Source: UBA10349 sp003485905
GTDB lineage: Bacteria; Pseudomonadota; Gammaproteobacteria; Arenicellales; Arenicellaceae
DNA length: 64,000 bases
Assembly (NCBI GenBank): GCA_943787185.1
Contig: CALSLL010000005.1
Span: 1-64,000, forward strand
Direction of reading: 5' to 3'
In this document: piece by piece, positions 7,769-16,310 of the stretch
Layout: the number at the start of each line of letters is the position of its first letter
Numbering within the stretch: the stretch's first letter is position 1
Program-made: the position numbers and the translations under genes
The notes under the pieces: model-generated
Seen by the model: only the letters and a program-made list of their open reading frames with translations
Told to the model about the DNA's origin: nothing
The model's database searches: none

Positions 7769-8997
7769 TGCGATTTCAACCGGTCGACGTAACACATTGG
7801 TTAAATCGGTCTGCTGGTGTTTGGAAGTTTAACGTTTTTCTCGGCCGCTCGTTTAACTGTCTGGCCACTGCATTCAGTTTCGCCTGTGAATGTACTGATA
7901 AGTCTGTGCCCTTCGGGAAGTACTGCCTAAGCAGACCATTCGTGTTCTCGTTCGATCCTCTCTGCCAAGGGCTGTGTGGATCACAGAAGTAAACGTCGAC
8001 GTCAGTGGCCAGCGTAAATCGCTTGTGGTCAGCCAGTTCTTTACCACGATCCCAAGTGAGTGATTTGTACAGCTCTCTCGGTAGTTTGTGCGCTTGCTTG
8101 ATCAGCGCGTTGATCACGGTCTCTGTGTCCTTGCCATTCACCTTAGCGAGCATCACGTAACGTGTGTGTCGTTCAACTAGGGTGGCGATATGGGTGTTGC
8201 GTGGCCCAGAGATAAGATCACCTTCCCAGTGACCGGGCACCGCCCGGTCTTCAACTGAGGCTGGTCGCTCACTGATCGATACAGCATCGGTGATCTTACC
8301 GCGATCATCTGCTTTGTGCGTGTGGTGGCGTGAACGACGCATACTACGTTTCTTCCTAAGGTGTTGGAGAAGCTCCTTTTTTAAGGCTCCACGGGCTTGT
8401 ATAAAGAGACTGCGATAAATGGTTTCGTGTGACACGTGAAAGTCCTCATCGTCTGGATACGCACACTTTAACCAGCCAGCGATCTGTTCAGGTGACCAGA
8501 GCTGATTAAGTTTCTTCGCCACAATACGGGCTAACGCACGATTGTCCACCAGTCTACATCGCTTGGGCCGATGGGATCGATCCCAAGCGGCCTGATCCGC
8601 TTTATTAGCCCGATAACATCGTCGACCACCATTGCGCTTGATCTCTCGACTGATTGTTGAAGATGCACGCCCCAGTGATACGGCAATTGATCGGATAGAG
8701 TAACCCGCCACTACACTGCGTGAGATCTCTTCACGTTCAGGCAACGTTAGTGCTAATCGTGATCGCTTCCTTTGCGGTGGTCGAATCCCTCCGGTGCGTG
8801 ACAGAATACCTGCGATTGAGCTGTGATTGCGATCAAATAATGCGGCTATCTTATGCAGTGAATCACCTTTCTGCCAGCGATCCCACATCAATGCTTTATC
8901 TGTTTCTGTGTAATAAATCCTCGACCTTTGTCTCATCTGCAACACTCCTTCTCTTTGATAAGAGAGTAAACTGTTGCGTCGACCGGTTGAAATCGCA
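7769..8997 (-). mobile_element. IS30-family insertion sequence, complete
   Basis: About 1.23 kb bounded by 26-bp near-perfect inverted repeats: 7769-7794 begins TGCGATTTCAACCGGTCGAC, and 8972-8997 is its reverse complement with one mismatch. The inner end ACGCAACA fits IS30-family termini. It holds one intact transposase gene. No clear target duplication is visible: removing 7768-8998 rejoins the two halves of a palindromic repeat exactly. IS30 elements are known to favour palindromic targets. Confidence 0.9.
7776..8945 (-). CDS. IS30 family transposase
   Basis: A 389-residue protein of normal family length with no frame damage. The N-terminal half has two helix-turn-helix regions (HKIAALFDRNHSSIAGILSR and YSIRSIAVSLGRASSTISRE). 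The catalytic DDE domain has WEGDLISG (first Asp), LTWDRGKEL (second Asp) and GSNENTNGLLRQYFP (Glu), in the IS30 layout. The stop codon lies within the left inverted repeat. It should be active as far as the sequence shows. Confidence 0.95.
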   Translation of the reverse strand: MLQMRQRSRIYYTETDKALMWDRWQKGDSLHKIAALFDRNHSSIAGILSRTGGIRPPQRKRSRLALTLPEREEISRSVVAGYSIRSIAVSLGRASSTISREIKRNGGRRCYRANKADQAAWDRSHRPKRCRLVDNRALARIVAKKLNQLWSPEQIAGWLKCAYPDDEDFHVSHETIYRSLFIQARGALKKELLQHLRKKRSMRRSRHHTHKADDRGKITDAVSISERPASVEDRAVPGHWEGDLISGPRNTHIATLVERHTRYVMLAKVNGKDTETVINALIKQAHKLPRELYKSLTWDRGKELADHKRFTLATDVDVYFCDPHSPWQRGSNENTNGLLRQYFPKGTDLSVHSQAKLNAVARQLNERPRKTLNFQTPADRFNQCVTSTG

Positions 8998-9072
8998 GCA
9001 ATTAACGGCCATTGGAGTGCTTAAATTCACCCAAACGGGTGAATGCATGCCTTCAGCATTAGAGGAAAAAAG

Positions 9073-9357
9073 ATGAAAAACACTATTTGGATGATAACGA
9101 AGCCGTCGGGGAGGACCTATAGCAAGTGGAATATATGCCATATAAAAGACAATCAGCAAGCAATTGCAGCCGCCGCCGCCTTCATTTTCTTTTGGGTTGT
9201 GTACGGAGTATCTATGGATTATGTAGAACAAGCTGCCATGTTCCCCGCTATGATCGTGGCTTGGGGAGTATTTATTTATGTTGACAATTTCAGCAATGCC
9301 GGAGGCATCTCCCTTAAACGGTGCCTTGGAAGAATACTCTTTTGGGATTTCTCCTGA
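9073..9357 (+). CDS. Small membrane protein, N-terminal part of a possible split gene
   Basis: Starting at the ATG at 9073 (AGGAAAAAAG just before it) this encodes about 94 residues with two hydrophobic helices (AAAAAFIFFWVVYGVSM and AAMFPAMIVAWGVFIYV). It ends at 9357 inside the start of the next frame, overlapping it by 37 bp at a TTTTGGG run. One extra T would join the two into a single protein of about 237 residues. No family recognised. Confidence 0.5.
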   Translation: MKNTIWMITKPSGRTYSKWNICHIKDNQQAIAAAAAFIFFWVVYGVSMDYVEQAAMFPAMIVAWGVFIYVDNFSNAGGISLKRCLGRILFWDFS

Positions 9358-9785
9358 TATGCCTTTTAACTGTAATTTTTAATGAAATTGGTGACCTCGT
9401 AGGCTGGCAGTGGGTGGCAGGTATAATGACCGGAATGGGGTTTTTCATAATGGCGGGTACAATCGGCTATTTCGTTCAACGATCTGACAAGCAAATAAAA
9501 GCGCACGACTACACCCTTCAGCTATTTTCTGAAACAAAACAATATGAAGAAGTAGTTGCCTTTGCAGTAAAGGAGATTGAAGCAAAGAGAAAAATCAACC
9601 CCCAGTGCTTTAAGTCCTATCTTTGTGCGATTGAAAGGGAACCAGAAATTACTGAACTGAAGAAGAAAATTATTAAAGAATATCTAGGGCGTTTATCTGA
9701 TGCTAATGCGCTCTTTCCAAAGCCAGCTGACCTGCTTCAAAAAATATATGGTGACGCTTATATTCGAGCAACGAGGGAAGAATGA
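9321..9785 (+). CDS. Membrane protein with cytoplasmic tail, possibly the C-terminal part of a split gene
   Basis: A 154-residue frame with two membrane helices (LLGFLLICLLTVIF and VAGIMTGMGFFIMAGTIGYFV) and a charged, helical soluble tail (about 60-154). It has no good ribosome binding site and begins inside the preceding frame, so it may be the distal half of a frameshifted gene. No family recognised. It lies between the IS30 element and tRNA-Phe. Confidence 0.5.
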   Translation: MPWKNTLLGFLLICLLTVIFNEIGDLVGWQWVAGIMTGMGFFIMAGTIGYFVQRSDKQIKAHDYTLQLFSETKQYEEVVAFAVKEIEAKRKINPQCFKSYLCAIEREPEITELKKKIIKEYLGRLSDANALFPKPADLLQKIYGDAYIRATREE

Positions 9786-9918
9786 TTCTGGGAAAAGCGC
9801 CCAAAAACGTGACCTAATCGTGACCAATTAGATGTATGGGCTAAACCAGCGAGGTTATATTGCTTTGATGTATGCAATATTAACCTAATAACCATTTGAT
9901 TTTTAAAAGATAAAGAAA

Positions 9919-9994
9919 TGGTGGCCAGGGACAGAATCGAACTGCCGACACGGGGATTTTCAGTCCCCTGCTCTACCGACTGAGCTACCTGGCC
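9919..9994 (-). tRNA. tRNA-Phe (GAA)
   Basis: A full cloverleaf on the minus strand: acceptor GGCCAGG pairs with CCTGGCC, the D arm has GCTC and GAGC, and the anticodon arm is GGGGA-CTGAAAA-TCCCC with anticodon GAA. The T arm contains TTCGATT, the discriminator is A and CCA is encoded. It lies downstream of mutY-yggX on the same strand. The 5' flank carries tandem repeats that include the first bases of the tRNA. Confidence 0.97.
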
Positions 9995-10225
9995 ACATGT
10001 ATATCTGTGGTCAATAAAACCGGTTCCTTTTTCTAAAACTGCTGGAAGCTCCGCTCCCAGTCCTGCTCTACCCTGCCACTTCGTGGCCCCGCTACCTGGC
10101 CACATGTATATCTGTGGTCAATAAAACCGGTTCCTTTTTCTAAAACTGCTGGAAGCTCCGCTCCCAGTCCTACGCTACCCTGCCACTTCGTGGCCCCGCG
10201 ACCTGGCCACATATAATCTGTGGTC
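9987..10225. repeat. 107-bp tandem repeats upstream of tRNA-Phe
   Basis: Two nearly identical 107-bp units (9987-10093 and 10094-10200) and a partial third (10201-10225). Each unit begins with ACCTGGCC, the tRNA-Phe 5' end as read on the plus strand. On the minus strand each unit has two hairpins (GCCAC-GAA-GTGGC; CTGGGAGC-GGA-GCTTCCAG followed by CAGTTTT) and a GGGTAGAGCAGGACTG segment similar to the tRNA-Phe D and anticodon arms. The units look like decayed tRNA pieces plus leader. Confidence 0.85.
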
Positions 10226-10341
10226 GAACACCTTATCCGTTTCTAACTCGATGGAAAATGCGCTTTCAGTCTTGCTCGCTTTTGCGGGAGGGCGAATTAG
10301 AATGCAAGCTGGCGTTGGAGTCAAGCGAGGATTGAGTTAGG

Positions 10342-10617
10342 TTACTTTTCTTCTGGTGCTACGAACTCGTCGGGTAATTCAGCGCCTTCGCCGAACAGAA
10401 ACTTTTCCATTTCGCCGACCACGAACTCTTTTGATTTAGGGTCCATTGGGTTTAGTCGATATTCGTTGATTAGCATGGTTTGGTGGTTAATCCACATGGC
10501 CCATGCTTCTTTAGAGATGTTCTCATAGATTCGTAGGCCAAGATCGCCGGGCCATGACTGAAAATCCAGGCCTTCGGCTTCTTTACCTAATTTTTCGCAT
10601 TTTACGGTGCGACTCAT
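10342..10617 (-). CDS. yggX: YggX family Fe(II)-trafficking/oxidative-damage protein
   Basis: A 91-residue protein matching the family throughout: MSRTVKCEKLGKEAEGLDF at the start with the conserved cysteine at residue 7, then WPGDLGLRIYENISKEAW and the helical WINHQTMLINEYRLNPMDPKSKEFV. The family is linked to iron trafficking and protection of Fe-S proteins from oxidation in the cytoplasm. It follows mutY by about 45 bp on the same strand, the conserved mutY-yggX pairing, which is sensible because MutY carries a 4Fe-4S cluster. Confidence 0.95.
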   Translation of the reverse strand: MSRTVKCEKLGKEAEGLDFQSWPGDLGLRIYENISKEAWAMWINHQTMLINEYRLNPMDPKSKEFVVGEMEKFLFGEGAELPDEFVAPEEK

Positions 10618-10661
10618 ATTGTGTATCCAGTGTTTGTTCCAGGTGAGCTAATGGGCTGATT

Positions 10662-11714
10662 TTAACTTAAAGCGATGGGTTGTTTAGCCAACATTGCCAA
10701 TAATTTTCTAACCGGTGCGGCGTAGCCAACGGCGGGTAGTGCAGATGGCTTGCACCACTGCGTGGGTCTTGGTTCTTCGAGCCTACTATTATCATCGCTA
10801 TTTGGCTTTGCCGTGTTATTGATAATCACTGGCGTGATGTCCAGATGGTAGTGGCTGAAGGTATGGCGGAATTCGGGTAGTTGGTGGCTGATCGTAAGTT
10901 GCGCTGTGTCACTTGCTTCTGGAAAGCACCACAGGCCGCCCCAAATACCAACGGGTGGGCGTCGTTCCAGCAATACTTCTTGTTGTTCATTTATGCTGAT
11001 CAACATAAACGTTTGCCGCACTGGTTTTTTGTTCTTGGGTTTTGATTCGGGGTATTGGGATACGGTGTTTTCCGCAAAGGCGACGCAGTCCTGATTTACC
11101 GGACATTGTGTGCAATCGGGTTTGCTACGACGACATAGAGTAGCCCCAAGGTCCATAATTGCCTGGTTATACTCGGCAGCTCTATCTTCCGGGGTGAGTT
11201 GGTAGGCTATTTCCCAAAGTGTGTTGTGAACTTGAGTTTTGCCGGGCCAGTCTTCTATTGCGCGGTGGCGGCACAATACTCGTTTTACGTTGCCGTCTAA
11301 TATTGTATGTGTTTGTCCGAACGCAAAACTTAGAATCGCGCCTGCGGTAGATAGCCCAATGCCGGGTAGCTCAATCACTTTTTCTATGCTTTGGGGAAAC
11401 TGGCCTGCGTGTGTTGTCTGTATTAGCTGTGCGGCTTTATGCAAATTGCGTGCTCTTGCGTAATACCCCAAACCTGTCCACAGGTGTAATACATCGTCGA
11501 TGGGGGCTTGTGCTAGCGTGGCCATGTTGGGGAATCGATCTAAAAAGCGCTCAAAGTAGGGGAAAACCGTGCTTACTTGAGTTTGCTGCAACATGATCTC
11601 CGATACCCAAATAGCGTACGGGTCACGATTACGTTGCCACGGTAAATCTTTGCGCCCGTCGGTGTGGTACCAAGCGAGCAAGCGTTGAGCAAAACTTAGG
11701 GGTTTATTGGGCAT
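10662..11714 (-). CDS. mutY: A/G-specific adenine DNA glycosylase
   Basis: A 350-residue base-excision repair enzyme that removes adenine opposite 8-oxoguanine. The catalytic domain has WVSEIMLQQTQV with the catalytic Glu, a helix-hairpin-helix at LPGIGLSTAGAIL, and ILDGNVKRVLCR with the catalytic Asp. The cluster loop C-x6-C-x2-C-x5-C (CRRSKPDCTQCPVNQDC) binds 4Fe-4S. A C-terminal NUDIX-like domain (about 230-345, MLISINEQQEVLLERRPP) recognises 8-oxoG. It is first in the mutY-yggX unit. Confidence 0.97.
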   Translation of the reverse strand: MPNKPLSFAQRLLAWYHTDGRKDLPWQRNRDPYAIWVSEIMLQQTQVSTVFPYFERFLDRFPNMATLAQAPIDDVLHLWTGLGYYARARNLHKAAQLIQTTHAGQFPQSIEKVIELPGIGLSTAGAILSFAFGQTHTILDGNVKRVLCRHRAIEDWPGKTQVHNTLWEIAYQLTPEDRAAEYNQAIMDLGATLCRRSKPDCTQCPVNQDCVAFAENTVSQYPESKPKNKKPVRQTFMLISINEQQEVLLERRPPVGIWGGLWCFPEASDTAQLTISHQLPEFRHTFSHYHLDITPVIINNTAKPNSDDNSRLEEPRPTQWCKPSALPAVGYAAPVRKLLAMLAKQPIALS

Positions 11715-11810
11715 GTAAGCTATCGTAACAATTCGGGTTTAGCATGTAGCAGTTGTCCGGTATTGGGTTTATAGTCGCAAGCATAATTATTGTTCTCGAC
11801 TAGTTAAAGT

Positions 11811-12494
11811 ATGACTCTCCATATACGTATATTTTTACTGCTATTTATTAGTGTGTTGGCTGTGTCCGTAGCGCAGGCGCACAACGTGAGTGCAGAAGAC
11901 ATCGCGTTGATTTCCGGGCGCAGTGGTTTCGATTTTCTGTTGTATCTGTGGTTGGGCGCCAAGCATATGGTCACCGGCTACGATCATATTCTATTTTTGC
12001 TTGGGGTGATTTTTTATCTAACCGGGATGCGCTCAGTGGCTTTGTATGTCACCTTGTTTGCAGTCGGGCACAGCCTTACCTTGATATTTGGCGTGCTGAA
12101 CGGGATTAACGTTAATCCATATTTTATTGATGGCATTATTGGATTGTCGGTGGCTTATAAGGCTTTTGATAATTTAGGTGGTTTTGATTCCGTGCTGGGT
12201 TGGACGCCGGACGACCGTTGGGCAACGTTTATATTTGGCTTGTTTCACGGTTTGGGCTTGGCGACCAAGTTACAGGATTTAGGTTTAAGCGAAGACGGTC
12301 TTTTGCCGAATTTACTATCGTTTAATGTTGGCGTTGAATTAGGTCAAATAGCGGCATTATCGGTGTTACTGGTGTTATTGGTTTTTTGGCGGCGGGCAGA
12401 TTCGGAGCAACGGTTTGGTGTTCCCTTTAATTTTGTGATTCTGGCCTGTGGTTTTGCGTTAGCCAGCTGGCAATTTATGCACATGGTGCTCTAG
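11811..12494 (+). CDS. HupE/UreJ family membrane protein
   Basis: A 227-residue protein with a cleavable-looking N terminus (ISVLAVSVAQAHN) and about six membrane helices. Conserved histidine motifs include KHMVTGYDHILFLLG, VGHSLTLIFG and LFHGLGLATK. The family contains HupE and UreJ proteins thought to move nickel or cobalt, but no hydrogenase or urease gene is in the window, so the substrate is open. It is followed 85 bp later by a single-pass anchor protein often found beside it. Confidence 0.85.
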   Translation: MTLHIRIFLLLFISVLAVSVAQAHNVSAEDIALISGRSGFDFLLYLWLGAKHMVTGYDHILFLLGVIFYLTGMRSVALYVTLFAVGHSLTLIFGVLNGINVNPYFIDGIIGLSVAYKAFDNLGGFDSVLGWTPDDRWATFIFGLFHGLGLATKLQDLGLSEDGLLPNLLSFNVGVELGQIAALSVLLVLLVFWRRADSEQRFGVPFNFVILACGFALASWQFMHMVL

Positions 12495-12578
12495 CTTCTT
12501 ATTTGAGCTATTTAATCGAACTGTTTATTTGAATTAGTTATTTGAGATTTTGAGGAGGTTGTTATCAGTAAAGCTAAA

Positions 12579-13199
12579 ATGAATTCGTCGTTACTCGGGT
12601 ATGGCACCTTGGCGGCAGTGGTTATCGGTGTGGTCGTCGGCATTGTATTGTTTAACGGCGCAGATGAAGCACTAGTAGAGTCTGAGTCTGTAGCGGCAAG
12701 TGCTGATGGAGCGGCTGGCAGTGCAATTGAGGGTGCTGTCGGCACACTGGAAAATTTGAATTTCCGGCTCATGGATTACGACAAATTAGTCGCCACTGTT
12801 GATGATTTTGGTCGCGATGGGCCGGGTGCTTCGGGTGAAAATATTGTTCACTCTGATAAACCTTTAAAAACTGAAACGCTTACCATCGCCCTGCCGTTAG
12901 ATGGGATGATTGAGTACAAGGCAATTATGGATGCTGGCGATTCGTTGGTGTATCAGTGGCAGTCTGCCGCGAATATTTACTATGACTTTCATGCGCATCA
13001 GCCTAGCGAAGTGCAAGGTGATGGTTTTTTTACCCGTTACGCTGAAGGTGAGGGTACAGTCGATCGCGGTACGATTATTGCGCCTTACACTGGCCAACAT
13101 GGCTGGTACTTTTTGAACTTAAGTGACGGGCCTGCAGAAATTGAACTCACGGTAAGTGGCTACTACGACGAGATCGTAAGGCTCGATTTAGGCGGCTAG
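12579..13199 (+). CDS. Single-pass membrane anchor protein next to HupE
   Basis: A 206-residue protein with one N-terminal helix (LLGYGTLAAVVIGVVVGIVLF) and a beta-rich exported domain (about 80-206) containing PLKTETLTIALPLDGMIEYK, YYDFHAHQP and YTGQHGWYFLNLSDGPAEIE. It resembles proteins named transmembrane anchor protein that sit beside HupE-like genes. A strong GAGGAGG at 12552-12558 lies 20 nt before the ATG, too far. An in-frame ATC at 12564 is at better spacing, so the true start may be five codons upstream. Function unknown. Confidence 0.7.
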   Translation: MNSSLLGYGTLAAVVIGVVVGIVLFNGADEALVESESVAASADGAAGSAIEGAVGTLENLNFRLMDYDKLVATVDDFGRDGPGASGENIVHSDKPLKTETLTIALPLDGMIEYKAIMDAGDSLVYQWQSAANIYYDFHAHQPSEVQGDGFFTRYAEGEGTVDRGTIIAPYTGQHGWYFLNLSDGPAEIELTVSGYYDEIVRLDLGG

Positions 13200-13242
13200 C
13201 GAGTAACAAAAGTTGTTAGAGATTAGGTAGAGGAAAAAGCCA

Positions 13243-13443
13243 GTGCAGTTTGTTTTAAATGGAGAGTCAACAGAGATGTCGGCTGGCAGCACTATTCAGG
13301 ATGTGGTCAATACAATGGAAGTTGGCACTAAACGCTATGCCGTGGAGTGCAATGAAGAAATCGTGCCGCGTAGCCTGCACACAAAAACCGCGGTTCAACA
13401 AGGTGATCAAATAGAAATAGTCGTCGCGATTGGCGGCGGTTAG
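13243..13443 (+). CDS. thiS: Sulfur carrier protein ThiS
   Basis: A 66-residue ubiquitin-fold protein ending VVAIGGG. The C-terminal Gly-Gly is adenylated and converted to a thiocarboxylate that supplies sulfur for the thiamine thiazole ring. MQFVLNGESTEMSAGSTIQ is the usual family start. A GTG start at 13243 is used, with AGAGGAAAA before it. thiG follows 94 bp later. No TPP riboswitch could be recognised upstream. Confidence 0.93.
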   Translation: MQFVLNGESTEMSAGSTIQDVVNTMEVGTKRYAVECNEEIVPRSLHTKTAVQQGDQIEIVVAIGGG

Positions 13444-13537
13444 CAATTCTCTCGGCTTCAATTGACCGGATACAAATTAGCAAATACGCATATAGTAAAT
13501 AACTATCTAGTAAAAAAAGTAAAAGGTTTACAAAACT

Positions 13538-14323
13538 ATGATTGAAGATTCAAAGCTTGTGGTTGCGGGTATGGAGTTTGGTTCCCGCCTGTTAGTCGGC
13601 ACCGGCAAGTATAAAGACCATGAAGAAACACGCTTGGCGATTGAAGCAAGTGGTGCGGAAATTGTTACGGTTGCGATACGTCGCACCAATATTGGCCAAA
13701 ATCCGGATGAGCCGAATTTGCTGGATGTTATTTCGCCAGATAAGTACACGATTTTGCCTAATACCGCAGGTTGTTATACCGCTAAGGATGCAGTGCGAAC
13801 CTGTCGTCTGGCACGCGAGCTTCTGGACGGTCATAAATTGGTGAAATTGGAAGTGCTCGGAGACGACAAAACTTTGTTTCCGGATATTCCAGAAACCTTG
13901 ATAGCGGCGGAAGAATTAGTCAAAGATGGTTTTGATGTGATGGTATACACCTCAGACGATCCGTTGATTGCTCGCCGCTTATCTGAAATCGGTTGTGTCT
14001 CGGTTATGCCGTTGGCGGCACCGATTGGCTCGGGGCTTGGTATTCGTAACCCCTACAATATTATTACCATTATTGAAGAAGCATTAGTACCGATTATTGT
14101 GGATGCGGGTGTCGGAACCGCCAGTGATGCGGCGATCGCGATGGAATTAGGTTGTGATGGCGTGCTGATGAACACGGCTATTGCTGCCGCCAAGCACCCA
14201 ATTTTAATGGCCTCTGCAATGAAAAAGGGTATAGAAGCTGGCCGTGAGGCGTTTCTTGCAGGGCGTATGCCACGCAAGCGATTTGCCAGTGCATCATCGC
14301 CAATTGAGGGCACGATATTTTAG
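13538..14323 (+). CDS. thiG: Thiazole synthase ThiG
   Basis: A 261-residue TIM-barrel enzyme that makes the thiazole phosphate of thiamine from deoxyxylulose phosphate, dehydroglycine and ThiS-thiocarboxylate. Family landmarks are SRLLVGTGKYKD, the AIRRTNIGQNPDEPNLLDVI segment, LPNTAGCYTAKDAVRTCRLA, LVKLEVLGD with the catalytic lysine, VMPLAAPIGSGLGIRNP and VDAGVGTASDAAIAMELG. It follows thiS directly, so the two likely form an operon; other thi genes are not in the window. Confidence 0.97.
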   Translation: MIEDSKLVVAGMEFGSRLLVGTGKYKDHEETRLAIEASGAEIVTVAIRRTNIGQNPDEPNLLDVISPDKYTILPNTAGCYTAKDAVRTCRLARELLDGHKLVKLEVLGDDKTLFPDIPETLIAAEELVKDGFDVMVYTSDDPLIARRLSEIGCVSVMPLAAPIGSGLGIRNPYNIITIIEEALVPIIVDAGVGTASDAAIAMELGCDGVLMNTAIAAAKHPILMASAMKKGIEAGREAFLAGRMPRKRFASASSPIEGTIF

Positions 14324-14435
14324 TTATAAATTTCCTGCTAAAGACGGTGGCTTTAAAGGGGTAAAACACGTTAATATCCGCCCGTTTAGGCTGAAAAATG
14401 TCCTTCTATTTTTGATTATCAATCAGGTTAATTAA

Positions 14436-16310
14436 GTGACTAGCAAAACTGAATTGGAATCCGTAGTGATTCGACTTGCCGGCGACTCCGGCGATGGCAT
14501 GCAATTAATGGGGTCGCAGTTTGTGGCTACCACTGCAAAGTTAGGTAATGACTTTGCAACCTTTCCGGATTATCCAGCCGAAATTCGAGCACCGGTAGGC
14601 ACCACCTTTGGTGTGTCGGCATATCAGGTTAATCTTGGCTCGGTGTCGATTACTACTGCTGGTGATGAGCCTCAGGTATTGGTTGCGTTTAATCCCGCCG
14701 CGCTAAAAGTTAATTTAGCTGGCGTCGCCAAAGGCGCGACTATTCTGCTGAATAGCGATGCGTTTAGTTCACGTAATCTGACCAAGGCGGGTTACACCGA
14801 AGACCCTCGTACTTCTGGCGAATTAAAGGGCTACAACGTTGTTGAAGCCGAAATTGGTCGCTTGACGCTTGAGGCCGTAAAAGACCTCGGCTTAAGCAAA
14901 AGTGATGCTGGCCGCTGCAAGAATTTGTGGGCACTCGGACTATTGTTGTGGATGTTTGATCGCGACACCACCATGGTAGCTGATTGGGTTTCTAAAAAGT
15001 TTGCTAAAAAAGAAGTTATTCGTGATGCCAACCTGGCCGCGCTTAGAGCGGGACATATTTATGGCGAAGCCTCCGAGATTTCTGCTTATGTAACGCCTAT
15101 TACTGTCAAAGCGGCGACATTCCCACCTGGGGAATATCGCAGCATCATGGGTGCGGAAGCATTGGCTTTGGGTTTGGCCGCTGCTGCTGAAAAAGCCGAC
15201 CGTAAAATGATGTTTTGCGGTTATCCGATTACTCCAGCCTCGGCTCTGCTGCATCGTTTATCTCAATTAGGTGAATTGGGCGTAGGAACATTTCAAGCGG
15301 AAGACGAAATTGCTGCCGTGTGTTCTGCCATCGGCGCTGCATTTGGTGGCGCGATTGGTGTTACGGCTAGTAGTGGCCCGGGTATTGCCCTTAAAGCAGA
15401 GGCGATTGGTCTGGCGGTAAATACTGAACTTCCGTTGATCATTGTTAATGCTCAGCGTGGTGGACCATCTACTGGCTTGCCGACTAAAACAGAGCAATCA
15501 GATTTATACCAGGCGGTTTATGGACGTAACGGTGATACGCCGATTCCGGTGGTTGCAACACGCTCCCCGGGAGATTGTTTTTATGTCGCGATCGAAGCGG
15601 TAAGAATTGCCTTGCGTCATATGACGCCGGTAATTATTTTGACTGACGGTTATTTGCAAAATGCCGCTGAGCCTTGGGAAATCCCCGATGTTGATGCGAT
15701 TGAACCTATTGCGAGTAATCCTGCCCCAGCGCGAGACGAATCAGTTGAGCGCCAACAGCAGGCATTTACGCGTAATCCGGATACTGGAGGGCGGCCGTGG
15801 ATTGCACCAGGCACGCTGGATCTGATGCATCGTATCGGTGGTATCGAAAAAGACATCGTCACCGGACACATCTCCTATGATGGAGACAATCATTCAGCAA
15901 TGAGTGATTTGCGCGCAAATAAGGTGAAATCGGTTGCCAATTTTATCCCGCTGCAAGAAATGGAGTTGGGTGAAAAAACCGGGCGTTTACTGGTGATTGG
16001 CTGGGGTTCTACTTACGGTCCGCTTTACCAGGCAGTGAAAGCCGTACGTGAGACCAATAAAGATGTTAGTTATGCGCATCTGACTTATATACAGCCTTTT
16101 CCCAAGAATTTGGGTGACATCATCAACGGTTTCGAGCAGGTGATGGTTCCTGAAATGAATATGGGGCAGCTGAATACTTTGTTGAAAGACCGATTTTCGA
16201 TTGATCCTATTTCTGTAACACAGGTCACGGGCCAACCGTTCCGAATTTCTAATTTGAAGAAAAAGATTACCGCTGCGCTTAAAGACATGCAGCAAGGAGA
16301 AGCAGCATGA
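14436..16310 (+). CDS. korA: 2-oxoacid:ferredoxin oxidoreductase, alpha subunit (gamma-alpha fusion)
   Basis: A 624-residue subunit of a CoA-dependent 2-oxoacid oxidoreductase, probably 2-oxoglutarate specific. Residues about 1-190 are the gamma-type domain (VVIRLAGDSGDGMQLMGSQF, then DYPAEIRAPVGTTFGVSAYQ). Residues about 215-610 are the pyrimidine-binding and domain II regions (FCGYPITPASALLHRLS, TASSGPGIALKAEAIGLAV, VNAQRGGPSTGLPTKTEQSD). A GTG start at 14436 is used. The stop overlaps the beta-subunit ATG by 4 bp (ATGA), so they are coupled. Substrate choice is inferred from subunit layout. Confidence 0.9.
   Translation: MTSKTELESVVIRLAGDSGDGMQLMGSQFVATTAKLGNDFATFPDYPAEIRAPVGTTFGVSAYQVNLGSVSITTAGDEPQVLVAFNPAALKVNLAGVAKGATILLNSDAFSSRNLTKAGYTEDPRTSGELKGYNVVEAEIGRLTLEAVKDLGLSKSDAGRCKNLWALGLLLWMFDRDTTMVADWVSKKFAKKEVIRDANLAALRAGHIYGEASEISAYVTPITVKAATFPPGEYRSIMGAEALALGLAAAAEKADRKMMFCGYPITPASALLHRLSQLGELGVGTFQAEDEIAAVCSAIGAAFGGAIGVTASSGPGIALKAEAIGLAVNTELPLIIVNAQRGGPSTGLPTKTEQSDLYQAVYGRNGDTPIPVVATRSPGDCFYVAIEAVRIALRHMTPVIILTDGYLQNAAEPWEIPDVDAIEPIASNPAPARDESVERQQQAFTRNPDTGGRPWIAPGTLDLMHRIGGIEKDIVTGHISYDGDNHSAMSDLRANKVKSVANFIPLQEMELGEKTGRLLVIGWGSTYGPLYQAVKAVRETNKDVSYAHLTYIQPFPKNLGDIINGFEQVMVPEMNMGQLNTLLKDRFSIDPISVTQVTGQPFRISNLKKKITAALKDMQQGEAA

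Noticed and set aside
9987..10225. 107-bp units considered as CRISPR array or integron sites
   Set aside because: Direct tandem copies with no spacers, and no cas or integrase gene nearby; the units contain tRNA-Phe sequence.
13200..13242. TPP riboswitch before thiS
   Set aside because: The gap is too short and no conserved THI-box sequence is visible here or before the upstream gene.
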